Below are positions 54,380 to 63,226 of a stretch of DNA of 64,000 nt, in pieces (position 1 is the stretch's first letter; the number at the start of each line of letters is the position of its first letter). This DNA comes from Yinghuangia seranimata (GTDB lineage: Bacteria; Actinomycetota; Actinomycetes; Streptomycetales; Streptomycetaceae): the NCBI RefSeq assembly GCF_029953285.1, contig NZ_JASAOI010000028.1, positions 62,001-126,000 of the forward strand. Reading direction: 5' to 3'. Position numbers and translations under genes: made by a program. The notes beneath the pieces are model-generated. The model did not search any database, had not been told where the DNA came from, and saw only the letters and a list, made by a program, of their open reading frames with translations.

Positions 54380-55810
54380 GCGGTAAGTCAGGGTCCGCAA
54401 GGCCCAGTTCGTCGTGACCTTGCCGTCGGCGTTCTTGTACCAGCTGTCGCAGCCGGCCGAGAACGCCGAGTCGGCGACCGTCGTCCCCAGCAGCTCCTGG
54501 TGGGCGTCGAACGACTTCTGCGACACCTCGTGGACCCCGCCCGCCAGGACCTTCCTGAGCACGTACTCCGCCTGCGACTCGATCATGTAGATGATCGAGT
54601 TGTGCCCGAGGTTCGTCCCCGGCCCGTAGAGCATGTACATGTTCGGGAAGGCCGGCACGGTGATGCCCAGATACGCCGCCGCGCCGTCCTTCCAGACCTC
54701 GTGCAGCCTCGTCCCGTCCTTCCCCACGACCTCGATCGGCTTGAGGAACTCCGTGGCCAGGAAGCCCGTCCCGTAAATCAGCGTGTCGACGCCTCGGTGG
54801 ACGCCGTCGGCTGTGTCGACTCCGGTTTTGATGATCCGGCTCACGGGCGACGTCACGACTTCGACGTTCTCCCTGGCCAGTGCCGGATACCAGTCGTCCG
54901 AGATCAGGATCCGCTTGCAGCCGATCGGGAAGTCCGGTGTCAGCTTGGCCCGCAGTACCGGGTCGGCGATCTGGGTCCGCAGGTGCTTGCGCGCCGCCCA
55001 TTCCGCGAGCTTCGCGAGCCGGCCGCCCTTGATCGCCCAGTAGATGACCGTCTCGCCACGCAGGTAGGTCATCCCGCGCTTGAGCAGCCGAATCGGTGCG
55101 ACCTTGTCGAGCAACGTCAGGGCGAGGGACCCGTGTTCGTGATCGGGCTTCGGGACGACCCAGTTCGCCGAGCGCTGGAACACGTACAGCTGCGCCGCCT
55201 GCTTCGCGACCTCCGGGACGAACTGCACGGCACTCGGGCCCGTCCCGATCACTGCGACCCGCTTGCCGGTCAGGTCGTGGTCGTGGCGCCATTCCGCGGA
55301 ATGGAAGGCGACGCCGCCGAACTTGCCGACGCCGGGGACCGCCGGGTATCGGGGCCGGTTGAGTTGCCCGACCCCGGTGACGAGCACGCGCGCCGCGTGC
55401 TCGCCACCGTCGGCGGTCCGCAGCCGCCATGCCGACTCGCCCTCGTCCCATTCCGCCGCGACGATCTCCGTCCCGTAGCGGATGTGGTCGCCGATCTCGT
55501 GGTCCTCGACGCACCGGCGCAGGTACGCCAGGATCTCCCGCTGCAACGGGAACGACCGTGACCAGCGACCGTGTTGGGCGAAGGAGTACGAGTACAGCAC
55601 GCTCGGGACGTCGCAGCCGGCGCCCGGATACGTGTTGTCCCGCCACACGCCGCCGACGTCGTCCGCCTTCTCGAACACCGTGAAGTCGTGGATCCCGGCC
55701 CTGCGCAGCCTGATGGCCATGCACAGCCCGGCGAACCCGGCCCCGATGACAGCGACTCGTTCGATGTGCGTGTGCGGCACGACCCGGACCCCTCCGTCGG
55801 ATCCCGTCAC
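54359..55810 (-). CDS. Type I Baeyer-Villiger/flavin-containing monooxygenase
   Basis: A 483-residue FAD and NADPH enzyme that inserts oxygen next to a carbonyl or hydroxylates amines and sulfides. The FAD motif is 'VIGAGFAGLCMAIRL' near residue 22, the NADPH motif 'VIGTGPSAVQFVPEV' near residue 188, and the BVMO fingerprint FxGxxxHxxxW appears as 'FGGVAFHSAEW' near residue 165. It probably acts on a cyclic or linear ketone, the substrate being unknown. It is 13 bp downstream of, and co-oriented with, the Tat-exported flavoprotein, so both may be under the nearby TetR. Confidence 0.9.
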   Translation of the reverse strand: MTGSDGGVRVVPHTHIERVAVIGAGFAGLCMAIRLRRAGIHDFTVFEKADDVGGVWRDNTYPGAGCDVPSVLYSYSFAQHGRWSRSFPLQREILAYLRRCVEDHEIGDHIRYGTEIVAAEWDEGESAWRLRTADGGEHAARVLVTGVGQLNRPRYPAVPGVGKFGGVAFHSAEWRHDHDLTGKRVAVIGTGPSAVQFVPEVAKQAAQLYVFQRSANWVVPKPDHEHGSLALTLLDKVAPIRLLKRGMTYLRGETVIYWAIKGGRLAKLAEWAARKHLRTQIADPVLRAKLTPDFPIGCKRILISDDWYPALARENVEVVTSPVSRIIKTGVDTADGVHRGVDTLIYGTGFLATEFLKPIEVVGKDGTRLHEVWKDGAAAYLGITVPAFPNMYMLYGPGTNLGHNSIIYMIESQAEYVLRKVLAGGVHEVSQKSFDAHQELLGTTVADSAFSAGCDSWYKNADGKVTTNWALRTLTYRSMTRKA

Positions 55811-55823
55811 CCGGTCCGGGATC

Positions 55824-57674
55824 TCACGGCCAATACGGCTTGATCACGTCGAACGCGTTCGGCAGCCCGAGCCGGTAGCGCAGGTCGTCCGCGTCCCGGA
55901 AGGCCTTGAGCGCGGGCTCCTGGTACGCGGTGAGCACGCGCGCCGGAGTGGCGGACGAACCGGCCGCGCTGAGAACGGCGTTGGCCGCCATGCGCCCCGA
56001 TTCGTTCGCCCCCTCCATGGTGGCCAGGTTCACCGAGACCCGTACATAGTCTCCGGCCAGGAACAGGTTGGGGATCTTCGTCGCGGCGTCGGGCCGGTTG
56101 TCCCACGAGCCGGCCGTGTTGATCAGCAGCGGTTCGTCGTTGGCGCAGGACGGGGTGCCGGCGCCGGTGATGCCCGGGTCGAGGAACCACGAGTGGATGA
56201 GCGAGTCCGGGACGATCGACGCCCCGTCGTCGAGGTTCGCCCGCAGCTGCGCGAGGGCCTCGTCGACGATCTGGCGGGGCGTGCACTCGCGGGCGGTCTT
56301 GCCGTAGAGCATGCCCTTGGCGTCCCAGTCGGACAGGTCGAGCGACAGGCAGTCGTGCACGGTGCCGTCGCCGTATGTCGACGCGAAGTCGTTGCGCCAG
56401 AACTGCTGTTGGGTGAGCCCGGTGACCGCGAACTGCGAGTCCATGAACGCCAAGTGCCCGTTCGTGATGGGCGTCTTGGCCTTGAGGAACAACTGGAGGC
56501 CGTTCATCCAGTCGGTCTCGAGCTTGCGCAGCCGCCCCAGCGCCGGGTCGGCGGCGACCATCTCCGGGGTCATCAGCGGCACGGCGCGCTCGACCGGCAC
56601 GGCGAGCACGTAGTAGTCGGCGTCGATGGTGCCCGGGTTGCCCAGCGGGTCGGTCATGCGCGCGCCGGTGATGCGGCCGCCGGTGTAGTCGAGGCCGGTG
56701 ACCGTCCACCCGACCCGCAGGTCGACGCCGAGGGACGTGAGCAGCTGGCGCCACGGCTCGATCCACACCTCGGACGTGGGTCCGTTGAGGACCCGGTCGA
56801 CCGTGCCGTCGTTGCCCCGGCCGAGCATCGTCCACACGATGAGCTCGCCCGCCGTGTTGATGGTGCGGGTGCTGGCCTTGTCCTCCTTGGCCGCCACGAG
56901 GGTCGACGTGAACGACTTGACGAGCATGTTGCGGTAGGCCGCGGACATCTTGTCGGCCTGGAGGTATTCGGAGTACGGCATGTACTCCCACTGATGGCGA
57001 CGACGCAGCTCGCCGCTGGTGAGGAAGACCAGGATCTTCTCGGCCCAGAAACCGATCTCCCAGAACGGCACCTGCTGGAACACGCTGGCAATGTCCATGA
57101 GGACTTCGCGGATCGCCTCGGGGGTGATGCTGCCGATGCCGCCGTTGGGCAGCGTGATCTGCAGGTCGGGGCGGCCGGCCTGGGCGAAGGTCGCGTGCCC
57201 GGCGCTGACCAGGTTGTCCCAGACGCCGTTGGCGTTCCCGGGGTACGGGATGCGCCGCATGGTGTCGGGCACGTTCTTGTAGAAGCCGGGGAAGAACCGG
57301 AAGCCGTGCTCGCCGGGCAGGTCGCGGCGGCCTCCGGTGCCGGTGCCCGCGACGGGGATGCTGCGGGCCTTGCCGCCGAGCGCCTTCTTCTCGTACACCG
57401 TGACCTGGAACCCGCGTTCGGCCAGCTCGTGCGCGACGGTGAGCCCGGCCATGCCGCCGCCCAGGACCGCGACGCGGCGGCCGGTGGCGCCGGAGGTGAG
57501 CCCGGGTGCGCCGAACGCCGGTGCGGCGGCCGCTCCGACGGTGAGGCCTGCGGCCGCGGCACCCGCGGCGCCGACCGCGCCCGCCATGAACGCGCGGCGG
57601 CTCGGTTTGCTGTGCGTGCTGTGCTCCTGCTGTGCGGGCGCTGGGTCCGAGGGGTGCTTCTCGTGCGTTGACAC
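55824..57674 (-). CDS. Tat-exported FAD-dependent oxidoreductase (phytoene-desaturase/amine-oxidase fold)
   Basis: A 616-residue flavoprotein. A twin-arginine signal 'KPSRRAFMAGAVGAAGAAAA' lies near residues 23-42. The FAD motif 'VAVLGGGMAGLTVAHELAER' follows, then the desaturase-type 'YEKKALGGKARS' and the C-terminal FAD-binding 'NLFLAGDYVRVSVNLATME'. It resembles hydroxysqualene dehydroxylase/phytoene desaturase-like oxidases that act on lipid-like substrates. The GTG at 57674 has GGAGGACCC upstream; an earlier start is rejected because it lacks a ribosome-binding site. Candidate operator and promoter elements lie just upstream. Confidence 0.85.
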   Translation of the reverse strand: MSTHEKHPSDPAPAQQEHSTHSKPSRRAFMAGAVGAAGAAAAGLTVGAAAAPAFGAPGLTSGATGRRVAVLGGGMAGLTVAHELAERGFQVTVYEKKALGGKARSIPVAGTGTGGRRDLPGEHGFRFFPGFYKNVPDTMRRIPYPGNANGVWDNLVSAGHATFAQAGRPDLQITLPNGGIGSITPEAIREVLMDIASVFQQVPFWEIGFWAEKILVFLTSGELRRRHQWEYMPYSEYLQADKMSAAYRNMLVKSFTSTLVAAKEDKASTRTINTAGELIVWTMLGRGNDGTVDRVLNGPTSEVWIEPWRQLLTSLGVDLRVGWTVTGLDYTGGRITGARMTDPLGNPGTIDADYYVLAVPVERAVPLMTPEMVAADPALGRLRKLETDWMNGLQLFLKAKTPITNGHLAFMDSQFAVTGLTQQQFWRNDFASTYGDGTVHDCLSLDLSDWDAKGMLYGKTARECTPRQIVDEALAQLRANLDDGASIVPDSLIHSWFLDPGITGAGTPSCANDEPLLINTAGSWDNRPDAATKIPNLFLAGDYVRVSVNLATMEGANESGRMAANAVLSAAGSSATPARVLTAYQEPALKAFRDADDLRYRLGLPNAFDVIKPYWP

Positions 57675-57708
57675 GGGTCCTCCTATCGGGGGCTCTGCGC
57701 GCAATAAC

Positions 57709-57722
57709 CGACACATGTGTCG
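57709..57722. promoter_or_regulatory. TetR operator (site 1) upstream of the Tat flavoprotein
   Basis: CGACACATGTGTCG is a perfect 14-bp palindrome within AATAACCGACA, about 35 bp before the GTG at 57674. It shares AATAACCGACA with site 2 at 58550 and lies downstream of a promoter-like pair, so binding would block transcription. Confidence 0.6.
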
Positions 57723-57738
57723 ACAGGATGCAGAGCCG

Positions 57739-57768
57739 ACTATCGCCGCCCGCGATACAGAGGGTCAA
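57739..57768 (-). promoter_or_regulatory. Promoter of the Tat flavoprotein/BVMO operon
   Basis: On the minus strand TTGACC (57768-57763) and GATAGT (57744-57739) are 18 bp apart. The operator at 57709-57722 would fall just after the expected start site. Confidence 0.45.
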
Positions 57769-57778
57769 TACTTGTATC

Positions 57779-57805
57779 TCTGACGGTTTTTGATGGACCG
57801 TCAGA
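57779..57805. terminator. 9-bp perfect inverted repeat downstream of the TetR gene
   Basis: TCTGACGGT (57779-57787) and ACCGTCAGA (57797-57805) flank a 9-nt T-rich loop, 15 bp after the TetR stop. It is probably a terminator. It could also be an operator, as it is near the flavoprotein promoter. Confidence 0.5.
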
Positions 57806-57819
57806 TGCTATAGCCAGAA

Positions 57820-58485
57820 CTAACCTGAGTGTTGGCCGCCGCCGTTGAGCCGCTCCAGACCGCCCCACAGGACGTCCGCCGCCATCGTCTCCAGCGTGGC
57901 GCGCGGCGTCTCGGGGTGGTGCGCCCACCACTGGGCGACCCCGTCCAGGCTGCAGATCAGCAGCTCGATGAGTACCTCGGCCTCGGGGGACTGCGGGTCG
58001 AGGCCCGCGCGTTCGGTGTCGTGCGCCATCATCGCCATGACGGCGCGCGTGCGGGTCTGCCGGATGCCCCAGCGCACCGCGCCCAACTCCGGGTCGCCCT
58101 CGTCGGTCTGGTCGAACAGCAGGCGCCGCGCGACCGGGTTGGCCTCCGCGAAGTCGAAGTACGCGGCCACCGTGGCCCGCATGCGTGCGTGCCGGCCGCC
58201 GCGGCCGGTGATGACCGTGCCCATGTGCGCGACCAATGCCGCGTTCTGCGCGCCGAGGACGGTCAGGAACAGCACGCGCTTGGTCGCGAAGTGCTCGTAC
58301 AGCACGCTGCGCGTGACCCCGGCGGCCTCGGCGATCTCGCCCATGGAGGCCGCTCCGTAGCCCTTCGCGCCGAACACCGTCAGCGCGGCCTCCGTGATGC
58401 GGCGCCGCCGTGCGGGGCCGGTCATCCGGCGGCGCGGGCCGGGGGCGGCGGGCGGCTCGGTGTCGGGGCTCGGGAGAGCTGACAT
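57820..58485 (-). CDS. TetR-family regulator
   Basis: A 221-residue repressor. The helix-turn-helix is 'SMGEIAEAAGVTRSVLYEHF' near residues 47-66, following 'RRRITEAALTVFGAKGYGAA'. The rest is the helical ligand domain, ending 'WGGLERLNGGGQHSG'. The ATG at 58485 follows a modest ribosome-binding site. It lies between the Tat flavoprotein (downstream, same strand) and the divergent FAD monooxygenase, and two related palindromes (57709, 58550) mark the likely targets. So it may respond to a ketone or steroid-like compound handled by these oxidoreductases (inference). Confidence 0.9.
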   Translation of the reverse strand: MSALPSPDTEPPAAPGPRRRMTGPARRRRITEAALTVFGAKGYGAASMGEIAEAAGVTRSVLYEHFATKRVLFLTVLGAQNAALVAHMGTVITGRGGRHARMRATVAAYFDFAEANPVARRLLFDQTDEGDPELGAVRWGIRQTRTRAVMAMMAHDTERAGLDPQSPEAEVLIELLICSLDGVAQWWAHHPETPRATLETMAADVLWGGLERLNGGGQHSG

Positions 58486-58549
58486 GGGTTCAGGGTAGCT
58501 GCGGGGACGGGCTTGTTCGGGGCGGTATCGCAGTACTACCGTCCCAATA

Positions 58550-58567
58550 ACCGACAATGCTGTCGGT
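58550..58567. promoter_or_regulatory. TetR operator (site 2) between TetR and the FAD monooxygenase
   Basis: ACCGACA-ATGC-TGTCGGT is a perfect 7-bp arm pair preceded by AATA, the same AATAACCGACA half-site as at 57703-57713. It lies 65 bp upstream of the TetR start and 104 bp before the GTG at 58671. Confidence 0.65.
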
Positions 58568-58670
58568 TCCCGCGGCACTCTTGCGCACCGCCTCGGGACG
58601 CGGGCAACAGACGCTCGATGCACGGTTTCTGACGCTGCCTCACCGAGGGCTTGAGCGACGGGGAAACTCC

Positions 58671-60026
58671 GTGACCGAAGAGCAGGTCGAACACGTCGAC
58701 GCCATCGTGGTCGGGGCGCGCTGCGCCGGATCGGCCGCCGCCACCGCGCTCGCCCGCGCCGGGCGCCGCGTCGTCGCGCTGGACTCCGCGAAGTTCCCGT
58801 CCACCACCGTCTCCACACACCTGCTGTTCGCCGGCGGGGTCGCCGAACTGTCCCGGCTCGGCGCCCTGGAGCGGGTCGAACAGCTGGGTCCGCCACGGCA
58901 CATGGACGCGTACATCGGAACGCCGGGCGCGGAGGTGCGCGGCACGTACTCGCCGGTCGACGGCATCGCGTACGGCATGTGCGTGCGCCGCGCGGGGCTC
59001 GACCAGGCGCTCGTCGACACCGCGCGCGCGGCGGGTGCGGACGTGCGCGAGGGCGTGAAGGTCACCGGGCTCGTCCAGGAGCGCGGGCGCGTGGTGGGCG
59101 TACGCGCGAGCGCGCGCGGCGCACACGCCGAACTCGAGCTGCGCGCACCGTTGGTCATCGGCGCGGACGGCCGCCGCTCGACGGTCGCGCGGATGGTCGG
59201 CGCCGACGCGCCGTACCTCGTCAACGCCAACGGCCGGGCCTGCTACTACGCGTACTACGACGACCCGCGCACCGAGTGGCGCGGCACGGCGGCGATGTGG
59301 CTCGCGGGACGCGAGCTCGGCACGGCGTTCCCGACCGACGGCGGGCTCGTGCTGTGCCTGCTGATGCCGCCGAAGGAGCGGGCCGAGGAGTTCCGGCTCG
59401 ACCTCGAAGGCGAGTACGACCGCACCGTGGCGCTGCTCCCGGGGCTCGCCGAGCGGCTCGACGGCTGCACGCGTTCCACCAAGATCGTGCAGTCCGTCGA
59501 ACAGCCGTCGTACTTCCGCCGTTCCTCCGGCCCCGGCTGGGCCCTGGCCGGCGACGCGGGCCACTTCAAGGACCCGGTCACCGCCCAGGGCATCCGCGAC
59601 GCCCTCCGCTTCGGCCGCCTCCTGGGCGAGACCGCCGCCCCGGTCCTGGACAACCCGGCCCGCCTCGACGCGGCGGTGCGAGCATGGGAGCGGCGCCGCG
59701 AGGCCGAGTGCCGCGAGACGTACCACTGGACCAACCGCCTCGCCCGCGCCGACGAGGTCAACCCGCTCCAGGAACAGATGCTGCGGATGCTGGCCGCCGA
59801 GAAGCACGGCGCGAGGCGGCTCCTGGACGTCTACTCCCGCACCCGGCGCCCAGGACAGCTACTGACCCCGGCCTTCCTCGCCCGCTGCGCGACAGCCGCG
59901 TTCACCCGCCGCGACACCGACCGCCGCGCGCTGCTGGCCATCCTCCGCTCGGAACTGCGAACCGAGGCGGCGGTACGGACGGACCTCATCCGCGCCGCGA
60001 AGGCGCGGTCAAACGCCGGGAGTTGA
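58671..60026 (+). CDS. FAD-dependent monooxygenase/geranylgeranyl-reductase-like oxidoreductase
   Basis: A 451-residue flavoprotein. The FAD motif 'VVGARCAGSAAATALARAG' is a GxxxxG variant of GxGxxG. 'LVIGADGRRSTVARMVG' is the DG motif, and 'WALAGDAGHFKDPVTAQGIR' holds the conserved GD of aromatic hydroxylases. It most likely hydroxylates or reduces a hydrophobic substrate. The GTG at 58671 has GGGGAA upstream; the longer frame from 58557 begins inside operator site 2 and is rejected. The 3' end overlaps the MFS gene by 18 bp. Confidence 0.88.
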   Translation: MTEEQVEHVDAIVVGARCAGSAAATALARAGRRVVALDSAKFPSTTVSTHLLFAGGVAELSRLGALERVEQLGPPRHMDAYIGTPGAEVRGTYSPVDGIAYGMCVRRAGLDQALVDTARAAGADVREGVKVTGLVQERGRVVGVRASARGAHAELELRAPLVIGADGRRSTVARMVGADAPYLVNANGRACYYAYYDDPRTEWRGTAAMWLAGRELGTAFPTDGGLVLCLLMPPKERAEEFRLDLEGEYDRTVALLPGLAERLDGCTRSTKIVQSVEQPSYFRRSSGPGWALAGDAGHFKDPVTAQGIRDALRFGRLLGETAAPVLDNPARLDAAVRAWERRREAECRETYHWTNRLARADEVNPLQEQMLRMLAAEKHGARRLLDVYSRTRRPGQLLTPAFLARCATAAFTRRDTDRRALLAILRSELRTEAAVRTDLIRAAKARSNAGS

Positions 60027-61259
60027 TGCCTGGAGTGCGCCGTCGTGGTCGTCGCGCTCGCTGCGGTCGCCGCTCGGCCCACCCAGCACGGCCACGGTGG
60101 CGACCATGGCGAACGCTGTCATCCCCGCGGCGACCATGACCGTGCGGACGCCGGAAGCGTCGACCACCACACCGCCGAGAACGGCGCCCATCGCTAGCGT
60201 GAGCTGGAACGAGGCGGTGAACAACACGCCTGCGGCCTCCGGCGCGTGCGGCGCGCACCGTGCGAACCACGTCTGCGAGCACGCCGGGACGGCGCCGTAC
60301 GCGAGCCCCCACAGGACCAGCAGCGCGACGGCGCCCGCGTCCCACCGGCCCAGCAAAGGGAACAGCACGGTGACGGCGCCGATGAGTGCCGCGCAGACCG
60401 CGAACGTGCCGCGCGGCGCCCTGCCGAGCGTGCGCCCGGCGATCAGGTTGCCCGCGATGCCCGCCGCTCCGTAGACGAGCAGGAACGTGCTGATCAACCC
60501 CTTGTCGGTGTGCGGGACTTCGCGCAGGAACGGGGTCACGTAGGTGTAGGCCGCGAAGTGCGCCATCACGACGAGCGCGGTCGCGGCCAGGCCGACGCGG
60601 ACCGCGCGTTGGCGTACGAGGCCGGTGAGGGTTCGCGGGCGCGTGACGTGCAGGGTCGGCAGCGGTGGCAGAAGCACCGCGAGCGCGGCCGCCGCGGCCG
60701 TCGCGAGGGCCGCCATGACGACGAACGCTACGCGCCAGCCCAGGTGTTGGCCGAGCAACGTACCCGCCGGGACACCGACCACCGAGCCCGCCGGCACCGC
60801 GGCGAAGACGATGGCGGTCGCGGCGGCGACCTTCCCGGGCGCGACCAGGCGCGGCGCGAGGCCCGCGCCGACCGACCAGAAGCCGCCGATGACCAGGCCG
60901 ACCAGCGCGCGGGCGACGAGCACGACGGCGAAGTGCGGGGCGACGGCCGTCAGCACGTTCGCGACGGCGAGCACACCGAGCAGCCCGACAAGCACGTCCC
61001 GCCGATCGAACCGCGCCGTCGCCACCGTCACCACCGGCGCACACACGGCGGCGGCGAGCCCGGGCGCCGTCATCAGCCAACCGGCGACACCGTCCGACAC
61101 ACCGAACGCGGACCCCATGGGCGTGAGCAGCCCGACGGGAAGGATCTCTGTGGTGACGATGACGAAGATCCCGAACGACAACCCCCATACGGCGGCCCGA
61201 CGGTCGGGCTGCGAGGGCGGATGTGCGGGCATGCGGGAGCGATGGGCGACAACGGACAT
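60009..61259 (-). CDS. MFS exporter (DHA1-type)
   Basis: A 416-residue transporter with 12 predicted helices. The N-terminal 'WGLSFGIFVIVTTEILPVGL' and 'PMGSAFGVSDGVAGWLMTAP' match the EmrB/CmlA/AraJ-type DHA1 branch. The motif-A-like loop is 'ARFDRRDVLVG' after the second helix and 'RALVGLVIGGFWSVG' is motif B-like. It probably exports small molecules or sugars. The ATG at 61259 has GGGGAA upstream. It converges on the FAD monooxygenase, with which it may share a pathway, and is divergent from the Imm63-like gene. Confidence 0.9.
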   Translation of the reverse strand: MSVVAHRSRMPAHPPSQPDRRAAVWGLSFGIFVIVTTEILPVGLLTPMGSAFGVSDGVAGWLMTAPGLAAAVCAPVVTVATARFDRRDVLVGLLGVLAVANVLTAVAPHFAVVLVARALVGLVIGGFWSVGAGLAPRLVAPGKVAAATAIVFAAVPAGSVVGVPAGTLLGQHLGWRVAFVVMAALATAAAAALAVLLPPLPTLHVTRPRTLTGLVRQRAVRVGLAATALVVMAHFAAYTYVTPFLREVPHTDKGLISTFLLVYGAAGIAGNLIAGRTLGRAPRGTFAVCAALIGAVTVLFPLLGRWDAGAVALLVLWGLAYGAVPACSQTWFARCAPHAPEAAGVLFTASFQLTLAMGAVLGGVVVDASGVRTVMVAAGMTAFAMVATVAVLGGPSGDRSERDDHDGALQASTPGV

Positions 61260-61419
61260 GGATTCCCCAGGCTGTACGAACGACCGGACAGCGCGCGCCC
61301 ACCCAGTACACCCGCCGGGTGCGCCGGACTCCGGCGGCTTTCGGCCCTCACCAGTAGTGGGCCCCGGCATTGTTTATGTCATGTTGACGATTATCGGCGG
61401 GGAGGAATAGCGTCCAGCC

Positions 61420-61962
61420 ATGCCGACGACCGTGACGGTCGCGCACCTGAAGTCCGAGGTGGCGCGGCTCAGCGACCGCATCCACCTGACCGACCTGGAA
61501 CGCCCCCGGTTCACCGCAAGCGACGCGGCGGTGCCGTACATCGGCGTGGGCCTCAAGGGTGAGTTCTACGAGGCCGCCTACGAACGCGGCGAGCTGGTCC
61601 ACCACCGGGAGACCCGCGACCTCGACGAGCTCCTCTACTGGGCCTTCGAATACGCCACCCGGAACGCCGCCTCGTCCTGGATCCTGCGTCACCCTGACGA
61701 AGGCCGGGACTATAGGCAGCGGTGGTGGGAGCGTCAGATCGCTCTTCTGTACACGCTGCACCCCCACTGGGCTCAGCGCATGCGAGACGAGCTCTTCGAA
61801 TTCCTCCGGGACCACGGGGACCGCAGCGAGGTCCCTCCCATGCCCACCCCGCCGCTGGTGCTTGAACTCCCGCCGCCCGAGCCACCCCGGCCGCAGGTGC
61901 GGCTGCCCTGGCGGTACCGGGCGCTGGGGTTCGTCGTGGACGCCCTCACCGGCCGCCGCTGA
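61420..61962 (+). CDS. Imm63-like putative immunity protein
   Basis: A 180-residue soluble protein. 'YIGVGLKGEFYEAAYERGEL' followed by 'DLDELLYWAFEYATRNAASS' resembles the Imm63 immunity family associated with polymorphic toxins (recognised from memory, moderate confidence). The C-terminal 50 residues are Pro-rich. A strong GGGGAGGA stands 13 bases before the ATG, slightly far. No toxin gene is adjacent, so if real it is an orphan immunity gene. Its end overlaps the convergent LLM flavoprotein gene by 17 bp. Confidence 0.6.
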   Translation: MPTTVTVAHLKSEVARLSDRIHLTDLERPRFTASDAAVPYIGVGLKGEFYEAAYERGELVHHRETRDLDELLYWAFEYATRNAASSWILRHPDEGRDYRQRWWERQIALLYTLHPHWAQRMRDELFEFLRDHGDRSEVPPMPTPPLVLELPPPEPPRPQVRLPWRYRALGFVVDALTGRR

Positions 61963-62983
61963 GACCGGGATCGTCGGACAGCCGCGGCAGGACCTCCTTG
62001 CCCAGGCGGCGGATGTTGTCGAGGGTGCGGTCTCTGGTGCCGCCGCCTTCGACGAAGAGGAGGTGGCGGCGGATGCCCGTCGCCTCGGTGGTGCGGCGGA
62101 GGATCGCGGTGCAGTCGGCGGGTGTGCCGATCGGGTGAATCGCGCAGAGGTGGTCGGTGTACGCCACCGGGTCCCGCATCGGGCGGGTGCGGCCGTCGAC
62201 GGTTTGGTGGGCGCCCAGGCCGCGGGCCAGCCAGCCGGGGAGGGTGGCGCGGAGTTCGCGGACGGCCTCGGTGCGGGAGTCGGCGACCAGGGCCACCGAG
62301 GCCGCGGCGTGCTCGACGCCGCGCGGGTCGCGGCCGCAGGCTCGGGCGGCCGTGTCGTAGGCGCGCACCATGTCGGCCTTCTCGCTGTCATCGGCGTGCA
62401 TGCCGAGCAGCATCGGCAGGCCGTGCCGGGCCGCGAGGGCGGCGGTCGCGGTCGAGGTGCAGGCGACGATGACCGGTGGGTGCGGCCGCGTCAGCGGCCT
62501 GGGCACGACGGGGACCTCGCGGAAGCGGAACCTGGGCCCGTCCGCGCCCACCCGGTGCCTGGTCAGCCAGCGCATCAGGACGGCGACCGACTCGGCCCAG
62601 CCGGCCTCGCCGAAGCGGTCCAGGCCGGTGCCGAAGACCTCCAGGTCGACCCACGGGCCGCCGCGCCCGACGCCGAGGGTGAAGCGTCCGCCGGACAGCT
62701 GGTCGAGGAGCGCGGTCTGTTCACCGAGTAAAACCGGATGCGTGTTCGGTAACACACTGATGGCGGTCCCTACTCGCAGCACCTTCGTACGCCCCAGTAG
62801 CATTGCGGCAAACGTGACCGCGGACGGGCACAACCCGTACGGCACGAAATGGTGCTCGGCGACCCATGCCTCGCCGAACCCCGCCTCCTCCGCGGCGCAT
62901 CCCGCGTCCATCGCGGCGGTCAGCACCGACCCCTGGTCTCCGGCCTCGAACTGGGCCGCGAGCAGGAAGATCCCCAACTTCAT
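61946..62983 (-). CDS. LLM-class flavin-dependent oxidoreductase
   Basis: A 345-residue luciferase-like monooxygenase using FMN or F420. 'MKLGIFLLAAQFEAGD' starts the first strand, then 'EAWVAEHHFVPYGLCPSAV' with the conserved EHH, 'ALLDQLSGGRFTLGVGRGGP' and 'PPVIVACTSTATAALAARHG'. The ATG at 62983 has GGGAGG upstream; earlier in-frame starts add an unconserved leader. The substrate is unknown. It is divergent from the dehydrogenase at the window end. Confidence 0.9.
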   Translation of the reverse strand: MKLGIFLLAAQFEAGDQGSVLTAAMDAGCAAEEAGFGEAWVAEHHFVPYGLCPSAVTFAAMLLGRTKVLRVGTAISVLPNTHPVLLGEQTALLDQLSGGRFTLGVGRGGPWVDLEVFGTGLDRFGEAGWAESVAVLMRWLTRHRVGADGPRFRFREVPVVPRPLTRPHPPVIVACTSTATAALAARHGLPMLLGMHADDSEKADMVRAYDTAARACGRDPRGVEHAAASVALVADSRTEAVRELRATLPGWLARGLGAHQTVDGRTRPMRDPVAYTDHLCAIHPIGTPADCTAILRRTTEATGIRRHLLFVEGGGTRDRTLDNIRRLGKEVLPRLSDDPGLSGGR

Positions 62984-63112
62984 CGGGCAGCCTCCCGAGT
63001 ATCCCGTCACCCCGCATAACGGGTGAAATCCCCTTTGGGGTGCGAACGGCTCGTCCGACCGGTCTGTGCCCGTTCGATCGGGCCTGCAATACTCCCGGCA
63101 ACACGAAACTAC

Positions 63113-63140
63113 TTGGCGGTAACCAGTCGTCCGGTAGGGC
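63113..63140 (+). promoter_or_regulatory. Candidate promoter of the hydroxyacyl-CoA dehydrogenase gene
   Basis: TTGGCG (63113-63118) and TAGGGC (63135-63140) with a 16-bp spacer, about 90 bp before the start codon. Confidence 0.3.
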
Positions 63141-63226
63141 AGTCTCGCAGTCCCGCGGAACCCTCAACTCCACGGCAACCCTCAAGCGGTACTCCCACCC
63201 GGGAGACGGCATTCAAGGAGCGCATG

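Noticed and set aside
55482-57671. 729-residue plus-strand frame over the BVMO and Tat flavoprotein
   Set aside because: It is a low-complexity shadow crossing two convincing minus-strand genes.
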